A DNA stretch of 60,000 nt from Tubulanus polymorphus (GCF_964204645.1 NC_134027.1:12080485-12140484), one strand, 5' to 3'. Shown: positions 1 through 15,200, counted from the stretch's first letter. Notes: generated by a model from the sequence alone, not told the origin. Numbers and translations are program-made.

Positions 1-67
1 AATCATTAACTGAATCTGCAGTTGATAATATGGTAGACTATGAAAGAGTTTTCAAATAATAACTCAC

Positions 68-235
68 CAAGAATAATCAAACCCTTTTTAGCTCTGGTGA
101 GAGCAACGTTGACCAAGCTAGGATCGTGTAAACATCCGAGATGTAGATTTTTCCAAGTTGCAGTTGGGTGTTTCTCGATTATGCTCAGAGGGCATGTGCG
201 AACTGTCGATAGAATCACATAGTTCCATTCATGCC
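68..235 (-). CDS. HELZ2: HELZ2-like exon 27: helicase 2 motifs V-VI
   Basis: The exon starts after an acceptor at 236-237 and ends at a GTGAGT donor (67-62). It completes the glycine of the QG motif begun in exon 26, then encodes HEWNYVILSTVRT and motif VI, VNVALTRAKKGLIILG. The arginine finger in ALTRAK is present. The protein continues left of the window, so the last exon or exons are missing here. Confidence 0.88.
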
Positions 236-3200
236 CTGAAAATTAAACCATGGGATTAAATTAGGTGACAATTAAAATTGCATGGTTACTATAGTATATA
301 CCTTATGTAACTGATTATTAACTGAGATCAGATTACTATACCAAGTTTTGGGCCATCTATTTCATGCGAGATATTTTGTTCATTTAGTTCTTATCGATAC
401 TAGTGGGTGGTTCAGGGGTGAAATTCATGTACAAATTCCTGGCCAATACCCAACCAGTCTCTGAGGGGTTCGATTTTCACGAAAGTGGACTTTTTGTATG
501 GTGCACATGCCAAAAAGTAACACCAATTAGTCAAATGTTTTAAAGCGATGCTAAAATTTTCTTAAGGCCTCTACAGAGCGGAAATTCCGTCAATGAGGGG
601 GCACGACCCCTAAACACAGGCCTGCATTCAATAAAACTGGCTGCTAGAAATTGTAACAATCAGAAGTGATCAATACCTTGACTATCGTTGATTGTTTTAA
701 TTTGAATTTCTGCATTACTTTTTTTTCCCCACACCTTGGTCAATTCAACACACTGCGCTTCATACGGTGTTAAAATGGCAAAGTTTTCAGCAGAAACACT
801 CTGCTTTGAACTCAATTCAATTCCGACAGAAACCTAAAATGAAATAATCTCAGTTACAGTAACAAAGCAACAAGTGCAAGATTTAACTGATTTTCAAAAT
901 GTGTGTGTCCATCCTGTCTACTCAAAAATGCACCAAGGGAAAATGGTCACTCTCTGATCACCTCCTCATTGGTGCGTAAGTACCTTCAGAATGCCCCATT
1001 AAAAAAATAAATGAATACATGAAATACATAAAAGCTACATGGAATGATTTTCAAACTGCTGGATGTACGATGCAACTTGCAAAGTGCTCTAATCTCTAAG
1101 AATTGATTTCATGATTTCCAATGAACTTACAGCGTAATCAACTTCCAACTGGTTTAAATATGATTTCCTCATTCCTTCATCTGCCGTTGGAAGCAAAATG
1201 GATTTCTCTTTACCGTAGACGTGAGCGAAAAGGATCGGATTTTTATCACCCGCAGGCCAAATTTGAATCGATGATCCCTTCCTCTGTTTGGATTCCATTC
1301 CACATTTTAGTGAGTTCTCATACCACAATTTAGATGGTAGTTTAGCTAAACCTTCGTGCTAAAAATAAATAACGAGATGAATTCATAACTTTTTCCACAA
1401 ATTGTCACATGACAAAATCAAAATTTTCTCTGCCCGGGTGGCCAGCCTATAAAAAGCGCTATCAGTGAGTGAATAGTTAAAATTTGTTTCCTTCGAAACA
1501 TTTGCAAATATGTGAAAATGTTCCAATTAATCAGTCAACATTAAGATCCTCAGTTATATCTTTCACATTTCTATACTCGTCGAACAAATCAAATCAGTAT
1601 TCCTCGTGACAAAATTAGTAACAATATACTGATAATCATTAAGTTAACAGCTTCTTGAACTCATTAACAGCTGATATAAACAGCAGGGATTAGAGTAAGC
1701 GCAGAGAATTGTAAAAGTCTGAATTCTTCCTGAGCCACAGAATGCGCAGGATTGCCAACCTCTGAAAAGCACTAGTAGTAACAAGCTTAACTTTTTTCAG
1801 GAATATTTCTTTGTAATTATATTGTAATCAGTAATCAAGGGTGAACCAATCGGCAATGCTTCACATTTTCTGTACAAATCGAAAAAATCTACCAGTATAG
1901 AACGATAACCACACTCCAACGTGGTGAATGGATAATTAGATAAATCGTCACGATGATCTCTAGGGTGAGATCGAAACGTCGTGTCTTATATATATTTTAG
2001 ATTGAATAAATAAATTCTTGTTTTTAAATTCTTTTAATCTGTAATTAGTGGGTTTTTATCTTATAATCTATCAGTAATTCTCGGGACCAAATGATAACAA
2101 AACACCGAAATTCAGGGACAGTTGGCAGCTCTGAATGCGGTTCAATGCATAGCATGCATTTAAAACAGACCTCTCCAATGCCGGTCTGCATATTTCTTCC
2201 TCAATCTCCAGAGCTGCCAGCCTGAGAAAAATGTTGACAGTAAAAAAGATTGTGTTTGTTAGCATTTCTTTCAATATAGTTCATTGCATTTCAATGTATT
2301 TTATAATAATCATATTTAATCTTAATCCTATCACAATGATAATTCATAATTTATAGGTTTCATTCTAGGCCTACACGTAATTTCAAAGATTTAGAATCAT
2401 GTGTGCGTGGTGGTGTTACCGGTTAGCGGTAAAAATCCCCTCGGTAAAAATCCCCAATTCTTCAAAGTAAGTAAAAATCCCCTCCTTTTGAATGGATTAT
2501 AAGTAGATACAATCTTTAGGTCAATTAATTAATTCATATCATTGATACATATATCCAATTTATTCATATTTCTACCGTGGAACACCAACCATAAGGATAA
2601 CACGAATAAACAAACTATAGTATATACTATTTGAATTAAAACATACTACAAATTAACGGTTCATTAGAACTAAATTAGTATTTAAAGTTATTGCAGCTTA
2701 ATGAAAGGGTTCATCGCACATTTCATATATATATTACACTAGCTTGAATTTAAAATATTTCAAATTAAAAGTTCATTATTTCTCTTAATAATTCAAGGAA
2801 TAGTACAGCTCAAATACACCACAAGTTAACAAGAGTTCGCAGTTTAAAAAAAATTCCAGTTCGAACTTTAAGATAATACAAATAAAAAGTTTATTATTCT
2901 TATCAATTCTGACAATTAATTTCATTCTTAGAGTTTATTTAAGAATTTATTGCAACGAAAGATTTCATTTCACAGTTCAAACATATTTCAGTTACATTGC
3001 AAATAAATAAGATTGGAGAAAAATCTTGCTTTGAAATGTTCTTGAAAATCTTGAAAAGTGGGGATTTTTACCCAGGGGATATTTACCTAGGGGATTTATA
3101 CCTTGGGGATTTTTACCCCCATAAAAATGACAAATGACACCGGCTAATTAACTATAAGATGAATTGCTGCTGGGCATTTCACTACTGTTAAATTGTACTA

Positions 3201-6200
3201 CTGAGTCAATGATTTCATAGCCGATTAGAATTTAATCAAGACTGCACTAAATTGAAAGTGACCCTAATAGCCTACACAATAGGCCACGGCCGTATGAAAT
3301 TACAATGAAATTACAGTTTAGCATCATCTTCTGGCAGGGATTTGAACCTGATGGCATCGCTAGACTCAGCCAAGGCACGAAACACTGCCATACTGGACCG
3401 GGTGCGCAGGTACATGTGCAGGATTGCCGCACAAAAAGTCGCGGCACCAATCAGATTGCTTGTTGTATAATTGCTGAGGCAAATGTCACGGAAGAACAAT
3501 AAATGCTACAACCCGGGTTGAAATAAGATTTCTGATCGGCTAATAATGAAATGATCTAAGCTGTACGTGTACCCGTGCGCATGGGCCAGAGTAGCATTTT
3601 CGTACCATGGCGAGTCTCAATGACATCAGGTTTGAATCTCTGCCAGGGGAGGATGATGGTTGGCAGCCCTGAATCTCCTATCTGCCGTTATTGAACGTGT
3701 CACATGGTCGAATAGCGAGGCTGGATCCGCCCCTATTTTGCCAGACCATTCTTTTTTCACGCATTAAGCGTGCTTAGGCCGGCCAGTTTCTACTTACCAT
3801 TCTATATTGCGATTCTAAACGCATTGCTTTATTTTCGTATCGGGAGAATAAAGATTTGTGGAGACCGAGTAATCGAGCTTCATTACTGATAACAATCGGC
3901 TGCAGTTGTAGCGAATCACCGAGGAGAATAACCTGCTGACACTTGGACGCTGATATAACGGACACCGTCTCCGGCTCACTAATCATATTACTGTCATCAA
4001 TTACCAGCTACAGAAAAAACAAACAAAGCTCATTTCAAGTATGAATTGAGAAAAAACTACACGGTAATCGTTTTTTTATAAATAGAAAATATCTAAGATG
4101 ATCAAGCATTATGGTCGATTCCTATTGCAGGAAGTATGGAAGTTCTTGAGCATTGATTCAGGCCTCTTTTTTATTTCAAATGTTCTCATAGGCCTATCAC
4201 TAAATCATACCATATCTTTCCAACTACTGGTAAGGTTTTTGTTAATAGCAAAAAATTGTGTATCTTCCAAAAGTCTGAAAGCCATGAATCTTTGCCCATA
4301 AAAATTCTCTTGATGTACTTTCCATGTGTGCAAGTTCATTTTCAACCAAGATTATGAATAGCATACCTGAGTAATCCGACAGTTGTTTAGAGCGGTTTGA
4401 ATCATATTTCTCATGAATGTGCGACAAGTACACAATAAAATCTCACAATTGATAATCTCTTTTTCCATATCTTCCACCAGACGCTGTCTCTCTGAGCCCT
4501 GGTGTTTAACTGACTTGTTATGTCCTCTGATCTTGTGATGAACTGCAATATCTTTGTGTCTGTCTTCAACCTAAAATTACAAACAACGAAACACTGAATG
4601 CGTTTTAACCAGCAGAAAAGGGAAACTGAACCCAATAGCAGGGGCAAATTTAGGGGGCATTATCTGAAAAATTCCTAGTCATTTCTTCAGGATCCCTGCC
4701 TTCCCATTTTCCTAGATCAGCTCCTGCAATAATAATTATTAACTGTGATCGCCTTACCCATTATAGTTTTACAGCAATTGAAGTATGTGCTTTCAGATTA
4801 TAGTTTAAAGATTCCAATTTAAAGAAAAATAAAGGACCATGGGTCTAGTAGGATTAACTGACTACATTTTAGTTTTGAGCACAAAAATCGATTTGTTCAT
4901 GGATTTGCCATGACGTATAATCAGCTGATAAAGATGAAATCATCGTAAACTGTGTAGTAAGCATGTTCAACTTTGATGATATACATGGTAATGGGTTTTC
5001 CCTATGAGTCACCAGTACATGGTAGCACAGTTTTTGATAATGATGTCATTGGGAAAGCCCTTCTAGAGGGATTTCCAAGTGATGCCCTTCTAAAGGGCTT
5101 TCCATGATGTCAGGAAACAAGGTCAAGCATCAATTAGTAGAATGGGGAAAAATTCAGTGAAGTTTTGCACATTTTCTCCCAGCACTTCCAAACGGCTTAT
5201 AGCTGATGGACAAACGCGCCATATCGATTCCTATACCTCTTTCCCTCCTAATGATAAAATATCAGTTGTGCATATCCATTGGTTACAATTTGTGCCACCA
5301 AGAGCTAACAGAAAGTTACTCTCAGAGCCATTCTATAAAGATCAACATACTGAAAACAATCGAGAGGTAGGAGACAAGATAGAATAATTAACAAACCTTA
5401 AGATGATTAGAATATTGGGTAGACGGAGGTAACGTAGAATCAGATAAACAGAATAGAAACTCTTCATGAGACTGACTGTAAACACGTGTTATATTGAGAG
5501 GAAGGCGATCAACACTGCTGAGGTTTACCATTTTCAATACATCTACAAATATACAATACAAGCATTTATTACACACGTGTAATGACACTCAACATGTTCA
5601 TGTTATTACAATCAACATGTTCATGTTGAATGGTGTCGAGTGGTGACCACAATTTTCCCTAGTTTATGACAGTAAAAGCAGAACTTTTCACGTGTTCTGA
5701 TGAACAACAGTAGCAATGACTTAGAGTTGTCATATTGACAGACCGTATAAAGACCGACCCTATGTATTAAACTAATGAATATTCCGACTTTCAACAAATA
5801 TTTCTATAGGAATTATAACTTATATACCATATGCAATAGAAATTTTAAAGCTCCGATGACAGGCATGGAGAAATTTGCAGGGGAAAATTTGCACGCAACA
5901 TAAACATAATTACCCAGCGTTTTCCAGAATCTTATCCAATTTTTTCAAAATTCCCTGTTTTCCCTGAGAAAAATTTGTTGCCTGTATTTTCCCTGTTTTC
6001 CAGGAGATACACTCGTGGTGCCCTGCGTAATTTCATGTAGCATACCTGATAGACAATCAGCAGAAGATTCAGTAGGACAGCAACATACGACTTTTGGTTT
6101 ACGCTGTGAGGCAGATGATCGATTGTTCAATACGAATCCTATTATAATCCGTACCGCTGTCTCCGTTTTACCTACAACAGTTAAACACGTTGAACCTTAA

Positions 6201-9200
6201 ATTTCGGATCGAGCCTTTACTGGAGCAAACTCTATACCCAGTAGTTACCTACCAGAGCCAGCAGGTCCTTGAATTACAGTAAACGGGTGCTGCATACCAG
6301 CACGGTACGCTTTAGCTTGGCTCTGATTCAGAATGGATAATCCTGGAACATTTATCTGTGCACAACTTAACTTCTCCACTAAAGCAAAATACAATACATT
6401 ATACATTCATGTTGATTATATTAGGAACCACTAAATCTATACACTCTCAATACCCCTGGACCTGACACTACCTGTTATTTCTACATGTAGCCCTATAAAT
6501 TAATGAGATTGATATCAAAAAATAGTGGTTCAATTGAAACGAATGTAAGAACAAATTCAATTTTGAGAACATTTTGATAAAAGTCAGGTTCTGAAGCCCC
6601 TGAATTAATATAATAATATTGAGTATGATTGGTACTAAGTCAGTAGAATTATAGATTAAGTGAAATATTCACCTTTTCCTGATTGTTTTTGTCCAAGAGC
6701 AATATTTCTAACGAAGTCTGATGCATCAGGAAGTTCTCTGATGAATTGTTGAATCATTCTGTCAGAATGGTCAACTGCAAACATCTCGATAGTGCAGGTC
6801 ACGTTGGAATCGGGTTGCAGTAACTGTGGTGGTAGACCGCACTCATTGTCAATAAAATCTAATGATATCATAAACTCTGTGTCGGTTTTTAGGATTTCTG
6901 TTGAAATCGCATGGGTTACAAAGGTCGTCATTCCTTCAGACTTTGGATCAATGACGCATGCTAGATCTCCATTACCAGAATCAACTTCCAAACCTTCAGC
7001 AAACAACAAAACTATCAATGCAACCTAGAACAAGCCGACCTGTAAAGTCTGGATGGTCTGGGACCACGCCTTCAGCCTAGAACCAGTGTCTCGACAATAG
7101 ATTTTTGAAAGTGTGCTGCTCATAAAATGTAGAATGAGTAGCTGCTGGTGGGTCCAGGCTAAGGGGATGCAGGAGACTTGCTCAACTTACCGGGATATTT
7201 AATACAGAAATGGTTTAACTGTGAAAAACTTATATTTCTTTCAGCGCAAAATTCTTGATTAATCGCAAAGATCCCTGAACATAGAAAAAATAAAAAATCT
7301 TAAGTTACAATCGCAACAAACTGTTAGTTTTAATTGTTACTAACCAGTGTATTTGATGCCGTTCTCTGCTGTCGAGTTGACTGCTGCATGCTTTATCAAT
7401 ACATGATGAATCGTTATAGATGGTGCTCCCACGTGAATGCTTCGATAAATACCTTCCATCTCCAGCAGGGGGAGCCACATATCGATATATTCCTGTATAT
7501 TCGATATTTTGACAGTTTGACCGGGGTTAGAGACAGCGGCAGGGCAACGCATGAAGCATCTCAATGGTTCAGACATGTGTTCAATGCATAAACTTAATCT
7601 GGGAGTTAAATAAAGAAGTTGAACTCTCGGCATTAATATTCCATTGACAAGGTGTGCTGATATTTGAACAAGGGTAACTTGACCCGGCTGTAACGACATT
7701 TCGAACTGGCAGTAATATTGTCGTTTCGTCGCATTGTTATCAACATCCACGACCACATCCGGCGCGAATCGATGACATCCGGGTAAATCTCTGACTTCCG
7801 AGCGGAGCAGGCTGATTTCTGTACCGATCGCGTCAGTGTCGCCAGCTTTTACTGAATTGAGTAAACCTTGCCAGGATTCGACTGGAATTTGGATGACAAA
7901 TCGATTCGGATTCAACGATATAACACCTTCACAATGAGCGAGATCATCTAATAATCCCTGATCAGGATTTATATCATAGACACGCTTCTCCCAACGTAGA
8001 TTCATGCACGACCTCAGTGAATCATAGCTTGGTGAATCACACACATTCAATTGAATAATCGATAATGATTCTGGGTAGTTGACATTGCCGGGAAGAGTGG
8101 GAAACTTGAGTGAAATTGTTTCCATAGAGACATCGTTAATTACGGGGAAATTAACAATTGGTCGTGTTTTCAGGGCAGACGCAACATGTAGAGATAACGT
8201 AGCATCTTCAAAACTGAAATAGATACAAAATATTGACCAGAATGTGGCAATGCCATGTATGTCTCCCTGGGGTAAGCAAACAGTAAAGGTTTTGGGAAAG
8301 AAACTGAGGACAGGTAACAAATTTACTTTGTACAAATCGTTGGGTTATAATCCTATTAAAACCCTTTAGTGCCTCCTGTCCAAGCACGAGGACAAACATA
8401 TTTCCAATCATAGGTGCCTGTGCAAGCTATGAAAGTATCCAAAATAATTGCCTGGAAAGCCTGATGTTCACAGAAGTTGACTTAGTACAAAGTTTTCACG
8501 ATAGATGGCGTCAGGGTATTGTAGTCATAAATTGTAACTTTATAACCTGGGCTCTATACCCTGATGTCCATTGAAATATGAAGAAAATTTTTTTCTCAAT
8601 TTTTTTTTGAAACTGATACTGAATTTGTGTTGTATGCAATAAGAGGATGCAGAAAACATAGGTCATTAAGAAATATTATACATTTTTAGGGCTGAGGCAC
8701 TAGAGGATTAAAATAGGATTAGATATCTCACCTGCCTTAATCCTCACACTAAGTTTCATGGAAAAATCCATCAAGAATTGCAGGCTTTGTATCGTGCTCA
8801 AGGGGGTGGCAGAAGATGCACACTGTGTAAAATAAGATGTCTACCTCCATCTGGGAGACATAAATAGTGTTATGTACCAGTGCCACAGACCAGACGGCAT
8901 AAAAATACACTACTCAGTAGGTAGTGAAAATTCATTTGAAGTCTTTATCTAATGCAAGTTTCAATTTGTCTAAATCAATTCCGGAATTCTAATTTGGCGC
9001 ATTCATTTCAACCAGAATATGGTACAGCCTAGATAAAACCTCCCATCTAGCCGCGACTAAAACGCGACTAAGTATTTTAGTGCATCCACAAAGCTAACAA
9101 AAGGTTCGCGCCTTATGCGTGCCTCTCGCTGCAAAAATCGCAACTTAACCGTGTTAACCGTGTTCTGCGGAAAGATGCGTTCACGGTTTTGCGCATTTTA

Positions 9201-12200
9201 ATATGTGATATGTACGTATCTGGCCAATCAGATAACACAATTCTTATGTAGTCGCGATTTTTAACACGGGATTTAGGCGTGTCTAGTATGCCCTCACGTT
9301 TGATCGCGCCTGGATCAAGCAGGCAACAAAGCTGCTACTGCGTGTAGAATAATCTCATTTTAACGGCGATTTGCACGCATTTTAAGGGATGTTTTATCAA
9401 GGCTATACCATACTGATTTCCTATTCCTGAATAGAAAAATTTGTAAACCTGATAGGTCAGTGGAGAGTTTGAAACCCAAGGCCTGCCTTAGGCGCTATCA
9501 GTTTCCGGTATGATTTTCATCTAATCGATTCACTCAAGAAAAGTCGATTTGACTTGAATTAAAATGTAGAGGAAATTAAAGCATTGAATTATTACTATCA
9601 ACACCTAGTGGATCATCACTTGCCACAGTAGTGGCCCTGTTAGCGCATTGAAAAGTGGTTCCACACTCCAAATCGATACGTTTATTATCTATTAAACTAG
9701 GGGTCCAGGGACACCATGCCCACTTGGGAAGTGGTTTCAAATGCTCAACAATCTAACAATTTCAATATTCAACGCCCCCTGGTGACCATATACAGAATCC
9801 AATGACCTTGAAACTCACGACAATCATAGAACATGTCAGCAGCTACGATTTTGTAATTGATTGTGATAACAAAATATGCCTCGTTACCAATTTAATATGG
9901 AATTACTAAGTCATTCTACTATTCAACGCCCCCTGGTGACCATATTCAAAACCCAATGACCTCGAAACTCACCACAATCATAGAATATGTCACGAACTAC
10001 AACTTTGCAATTGATCATGGTAACAAAATATGCCTAGGTACCAATATAATAAGGAAATACTAAGTTATTCTACTATTCAACGCCCCCTGGTGACCATATA
10101 GAAAAACTTATGTCCTTAAAACTCGCAACAATCATAGATGATGTCATGAGCTACAACTTTCCAATTGATTGTGGTTACAAAATATGCATTGATACGAATA
10201 TAATAAAGAAATGCTAAGATATTGTATTATTCAACGCCCCCTGGTGGCCATATACGAAATCCAATTACCTTGAAACTCACCACAATCATAGAACACGTTA
10301 TGAGCTACAACTTTCTAATTGATTGTGGTAGCAAAATACGCTTAGGTATCAATATAACTTGGAAAAACTTTTTCCAACTTACGAATGAGTACTGGTGACA
10401 CCAAGATGGCCGCCAATTGCGTCATAATTGGCTGATGAAAAATACCTGTCTCAGGTATAAAACATCCCTTTCCAAACAATACCCATCACAAATTGTAATG
10501 AGAAATGGCAAACCAGTAGGAAGCTATAGGACTCAGAATTCGGGCCAAAATTAACATTTTTGGGCACTAAAAAGGTCATAGGACAGCCATTTTGAGTCCA
10601 ACCGACCCAATTTTTGTTAAGTTGATGGGCCCTGGGGGGATTCACATATATCCGAAAGATCAAGGTAATTGATCGAAGCGTCTTCAAAATTTCCCTCAAA
10701 AAGTTCAAAAATGTGTAAAAAGTGCTGATTTTGGTGAATAACAATGGCTGCCAGTCGGCCATCTTGATTCTGACAGGGCCAGTTTTTGGGCTGAAGATGT
10801 GTCTAGGGTAGATACATGTGTAACCCAAATATCAAGACATTACCTTGAAGCGTCTTCAAAACTTCCCAAAATAACTGGATTCCGTCGACGGACGGACGAA
10901 CGGACGGACGACGGACGAAAAGGGAACGCAATAGCCCGCTGGGACTAAAGTCGAAAATGGGCTAAAAAGCCTGGTATTTTTGAACTCACGTTTTAGCTTT
11001 GCGTTCAGCGTCAGTCATTTCTTCGCAGATTGAACGAATGTCGGAGCGAAAATATTCAATTGGTTGCTCAGTGATCACTGATTTCAGCAGACGTTGAACA
11101 ACAATATCTACGTATCGATGTAACGGAGAAGTAAAGTGCGTGTACGGACTCAAATTCAGTAAATGATGTCGCTGGCAGTTGGTATCGGTAAGATCGCCAG
11201 AACAACAATACTCGGTCGGCTTCTGTATTTCGATTAGTTTGGATAAAGCAATTGCCAGACGTGGATGAACCTCAGGACTAACGACTAGCTTCACTATAGT
11301 CTCCAAATCATCTGTAAACAACAGAACAAATCATACTATGAATACAATGATAAATTGTACGTCCAATGAACTAAAAGTGTCTGGATTACACAGACCAATA
11401 TCCCTGACAAAAGCTTTACAAGTTGAAAGGCCTTAGAATAGTTCTCCGCACAACATTCTCTTCATAGATAGATGCCAAAATGGCCACCAGTCAGCCATAT
11501 TTGATTTTTTCAATATCATGCTGAATAGCTATTTTCATCTATAGACAAGGAGTTTTCTGCGCAAGATTTACAGTAAATCCTTCCAGGTGTCCTTCCATGT
11601 AGTAAATTACTACATGGATGGACACCTGGAAGGACTCAAGTATACCCAGCCCTTCCACTTTGTTGCAGGGTATAAGGCCGGTAAGAAATGCTCTCCTAAT
11701 GAATAGGCATGGCGCCACCAGCAGGGCTGGTAAGAGGTGCTCTGTTCGTTTACCTGCTGTTTCAATCGATGTCCAAATGTCTGCTCGTAAATCGATCATT
11801 TCTCCATAGATGGCGCGTTCATCACCGATCTCAGACAGGATACAATTACAAATATCACTGCAATCGCAGATCCATCCAGGAGGCAGGAAAGCATGCGTCA
11901 TAGCGACCGTATTCAACGCATCGATCAAGTGTTGTTGTCGCCAGGTGATTAGTTTATCCGAGTCAGGTGCAGATTGAGTAACGAGGGGGGTCACCAACGG
12001 TAGTTTGCTCAGTAGATATTTCGCTATAACATGATTGGCTTGTATTTGCAGTTCTTCAACAAGCCGGTGAGAGTGATGTACGTCATCATCGAGCTCCGCG
12101 AAATTGTCGTATAAACGAGCGTTACCGAGACGACTATAACGCCATCGCTGCGTAACGATGTGTAAAGTCATCATGGCAGCATTTATCTGCGCGTGATTTT

Positions 12201-15200
12201 CGATGCCGATATCGACGTTTTTCAGAATGAGTTGAGCTTCGGCGAACGTGAATCTGTAACATGATTTCACGATCGATCGTTTAAATTCGCAGTCCTTAAT
12301 CTCTCCGTCTTCATCGATCGTCATTATCACCGATATCGCTAGACGATCAAGTGACGGTTTCAGACTACATAAGTCAATACTGAGTCTATCGGGTATGAGC
12401 AAAATTGGGTCCTGTCCGATCGGATAAGCGGATATCAAACGTCTGTGAGCTTCTCGGTCAGCAACACTATCGACAGTGACGAACTCAGAGACATCCGAAA
12501 CGTGGACTCCGATCCGGAATCCTCCCTCCGCTAACGACTCCACGCTGTACGCGTTGTCTAAGTCTTCGCGCGTCGCCGCAGCGATTGTGAATACGAGCTG
12601 ATCCCTAAGGTCATCTCTAGCAGTTACCGTTAAAAGAAACCCGACTGGATACTTATGACGAATTTCAGATTCGACTTCGAGCGAGAATTTCGGTTTTTTA
12701 TCGTGTTCTACGGAGAGTATTTGAATTCCACGGTCGATTGTTGCTCTGGGTCGGAGGATCAGGTCGGTTACCACTCCGAGTGGTGAATGGAATTTCTCCC
12801 ATTTCAAATACTGCACGACGAATAGTTTATCATTTCTCTCAAAGGGATTTATAAACTCATAATGATCAAATACAAATCTACGATCGTCGGTTACTCTATA
12901 AACTGTTACGAAACCCCTTTTCGAATGCACTGCTCGCTGTTTCGTTTCTAAGTTATAAATCGGCGGAATTCCGGAATTGATCGGCACCATCACACCGGTA
13001 TTCCCCGGATCTGCGAAACAGACAAACCTTCGATTGGTCGGATCGAGTGATCTCTTCAGAATACCGACGACATTACCATGGCGAGTGATTGGCTCATTAC
13101 GGCGACGATCATCGAATACATCCACAGTCTCATCGTTTACTAATTCCACAACGACAACGTCTCCGTTAAAAGCTTGACCGCATCTTAATCGAGAGGTCAT
13201 GCTTATCGGACCCGCATTGCCCTCAGCAACTGGCTCTGCATAAATACTGGCCCCAGAATGATGGTCGATATTTAATGTACATTTGATGTATTTGTTCGGA
13301 TTCACAAGGAGCAGATGCTGTAATGATAGAACAGCCTTCGACCCTTGATTTTCATCATCATCGGAACTCTCTTCAGTATCAAATCCAACTGAATTCAATT
13401 TCTTAGCGTTATTACTCTCTTTAGACCAGTATTTGATAATTGCGTGATTGCAGAATTCTCTGATGTGGATTGATTCACGTGAGAATCGACTATCCATACA
13501 TTCATTCCTAGAGGAATATTCATAGTGAAAACATTTAAAATAAAGTCTATATTGCATATCAATGGAACCTGGTACAACAGTTCAGCTCTTGGCACAATGA
13601 AATATTTTGCAGCCTTAGATTCTAGGCAAATTTTTGTCCAAGAAAATATTCATTCATTAGCTCATCTAACAACTAACAACCGGTCTTAAGACCAACTTGT
13701 GACATGAGTGATGTAGAAATGGTCTGTAATACAACCCAAACTTAAGTCATTACTATTACTATTACTTAAACTAATCCAATCTACTAAGCAGAAGTCACCA
13801 TACAGATAAGCCAACAACATAATGATCATGATAACGTAACAACTTTAGCGTAAAACTAAGCCCAGGTCAACTCACGACCCGATCAACTCGTCGGAACGGT
13901 CTGCGATTTTTTTCATCAGGAACCTTTTCAACATGAGCGTACGTGTTACCACACGATGGATTGACCGCAGACCTATTGTAAGCCGAATCACAAGGATGGA
14001 ACAAGCACTATTTCTACGACCTGATCAGATTGTCGTAGAAACGAATCAGCAATCACTACTGCTAAGAAGGCAAATTGATTGGTCCAGCGAAATTCAGTGT
14101 ACCAGGTTTTAACATGCCCATTCATCTTATTCAGATTCTTACTGTTTGATGATGTTTCGTGCCAGTTGAACCATAATTTCATCAGCATCAAGTATTATTT
14201 CTTGCTCTTGATAGTTATCATCCACGATATCATTACTTGCAGTAATTTCAATACCTCCCTATAAACCAGAAATAACTTTTCCATGATTGACACCAAATCT
14301 ACCACAATCTCGATCTTGATAAAACACTGACCATGTTGTAACGATTATATATGATAAAATCCCACGATAAAAAAAGACAAGCGAGTACAAAAGGTTTCCA
14401 TGAACTATACTTCGACTCAACTCAATATAGGCCTAATGTCTATTTCAACTCAGCTTGAGAGCTCAGTCAATTTTGGTGGTACATACCTGATACAGGTCTT
14501 TATAGGACCAGAATGGACTGGTAGTTGGACTAAAACATTTTTTTTATTCCTTTTATGATGTATTGAAGGATTGCCAAAATTGTTCATTGAATTGGGTTGT
14601 ATCATAGACGCCATATTCTTCAATGAATAACATTTAAAAATATGTCTCGAAAATTGTGATGTCACTTTTCTTTTTTCAACCTCTTTCAATGCAGCCTTTT
14701 TTGCAATCCTTACCGGTAGATATCGATATTTTAGTTTCCACTGCCCATCTGTGCTGGTCTTTTTAGGACCTATATCAGGTATGTACTACCATAACTGACC
14801 AGGCTAGGCCACCCGAATTCCTCTCAAGTCAAGTTGAAACGACTTAACAAACTCAGAAGGAAGGAAGGAAAGAAAGGGCAGAAGGAAACTTTTTGGATTC
14901 ATTTTTCATCTTGCATATTGGGATTTTATTGTACAACTCTTATTTCTACCCCATTGTTGGTTGGTTTAAAGCATTACAATTGGATAGGACCTGTCCAATG
15001 GCCACAAGCTAGTCGATACGGTACTGTGAAAATAAAGGGCCATAATGCTATAATTGTGAATCTAAGAATAAGATATAAGTTCGAATAAAACTAACTTGAG
15101 CTGTGGGTGGGTTTACTACGGTTGCGGTTGTAGAAGATGCAAAATCCCGCGAGTTCAACAGATTCAAAACATCTGTTTTCACTCCGATGAATGTCACTTC

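Noticed and set aside
2071-2274. Minus-strand ORF (LAALEIEEEICRPALE...) as a possible extra helicase 2 exon
   Set aside because: Exon 24 (QYRM) and exon 25 (HEGL) join directly in the conserved order, leaving no room. Flanking splice sites are poor.
3247-3502. Small ORFs on both strands near 3.3-3.5 kb
   Set aside because: No family motif, overlapping frames, and inside an intron closed by matching exon phases.
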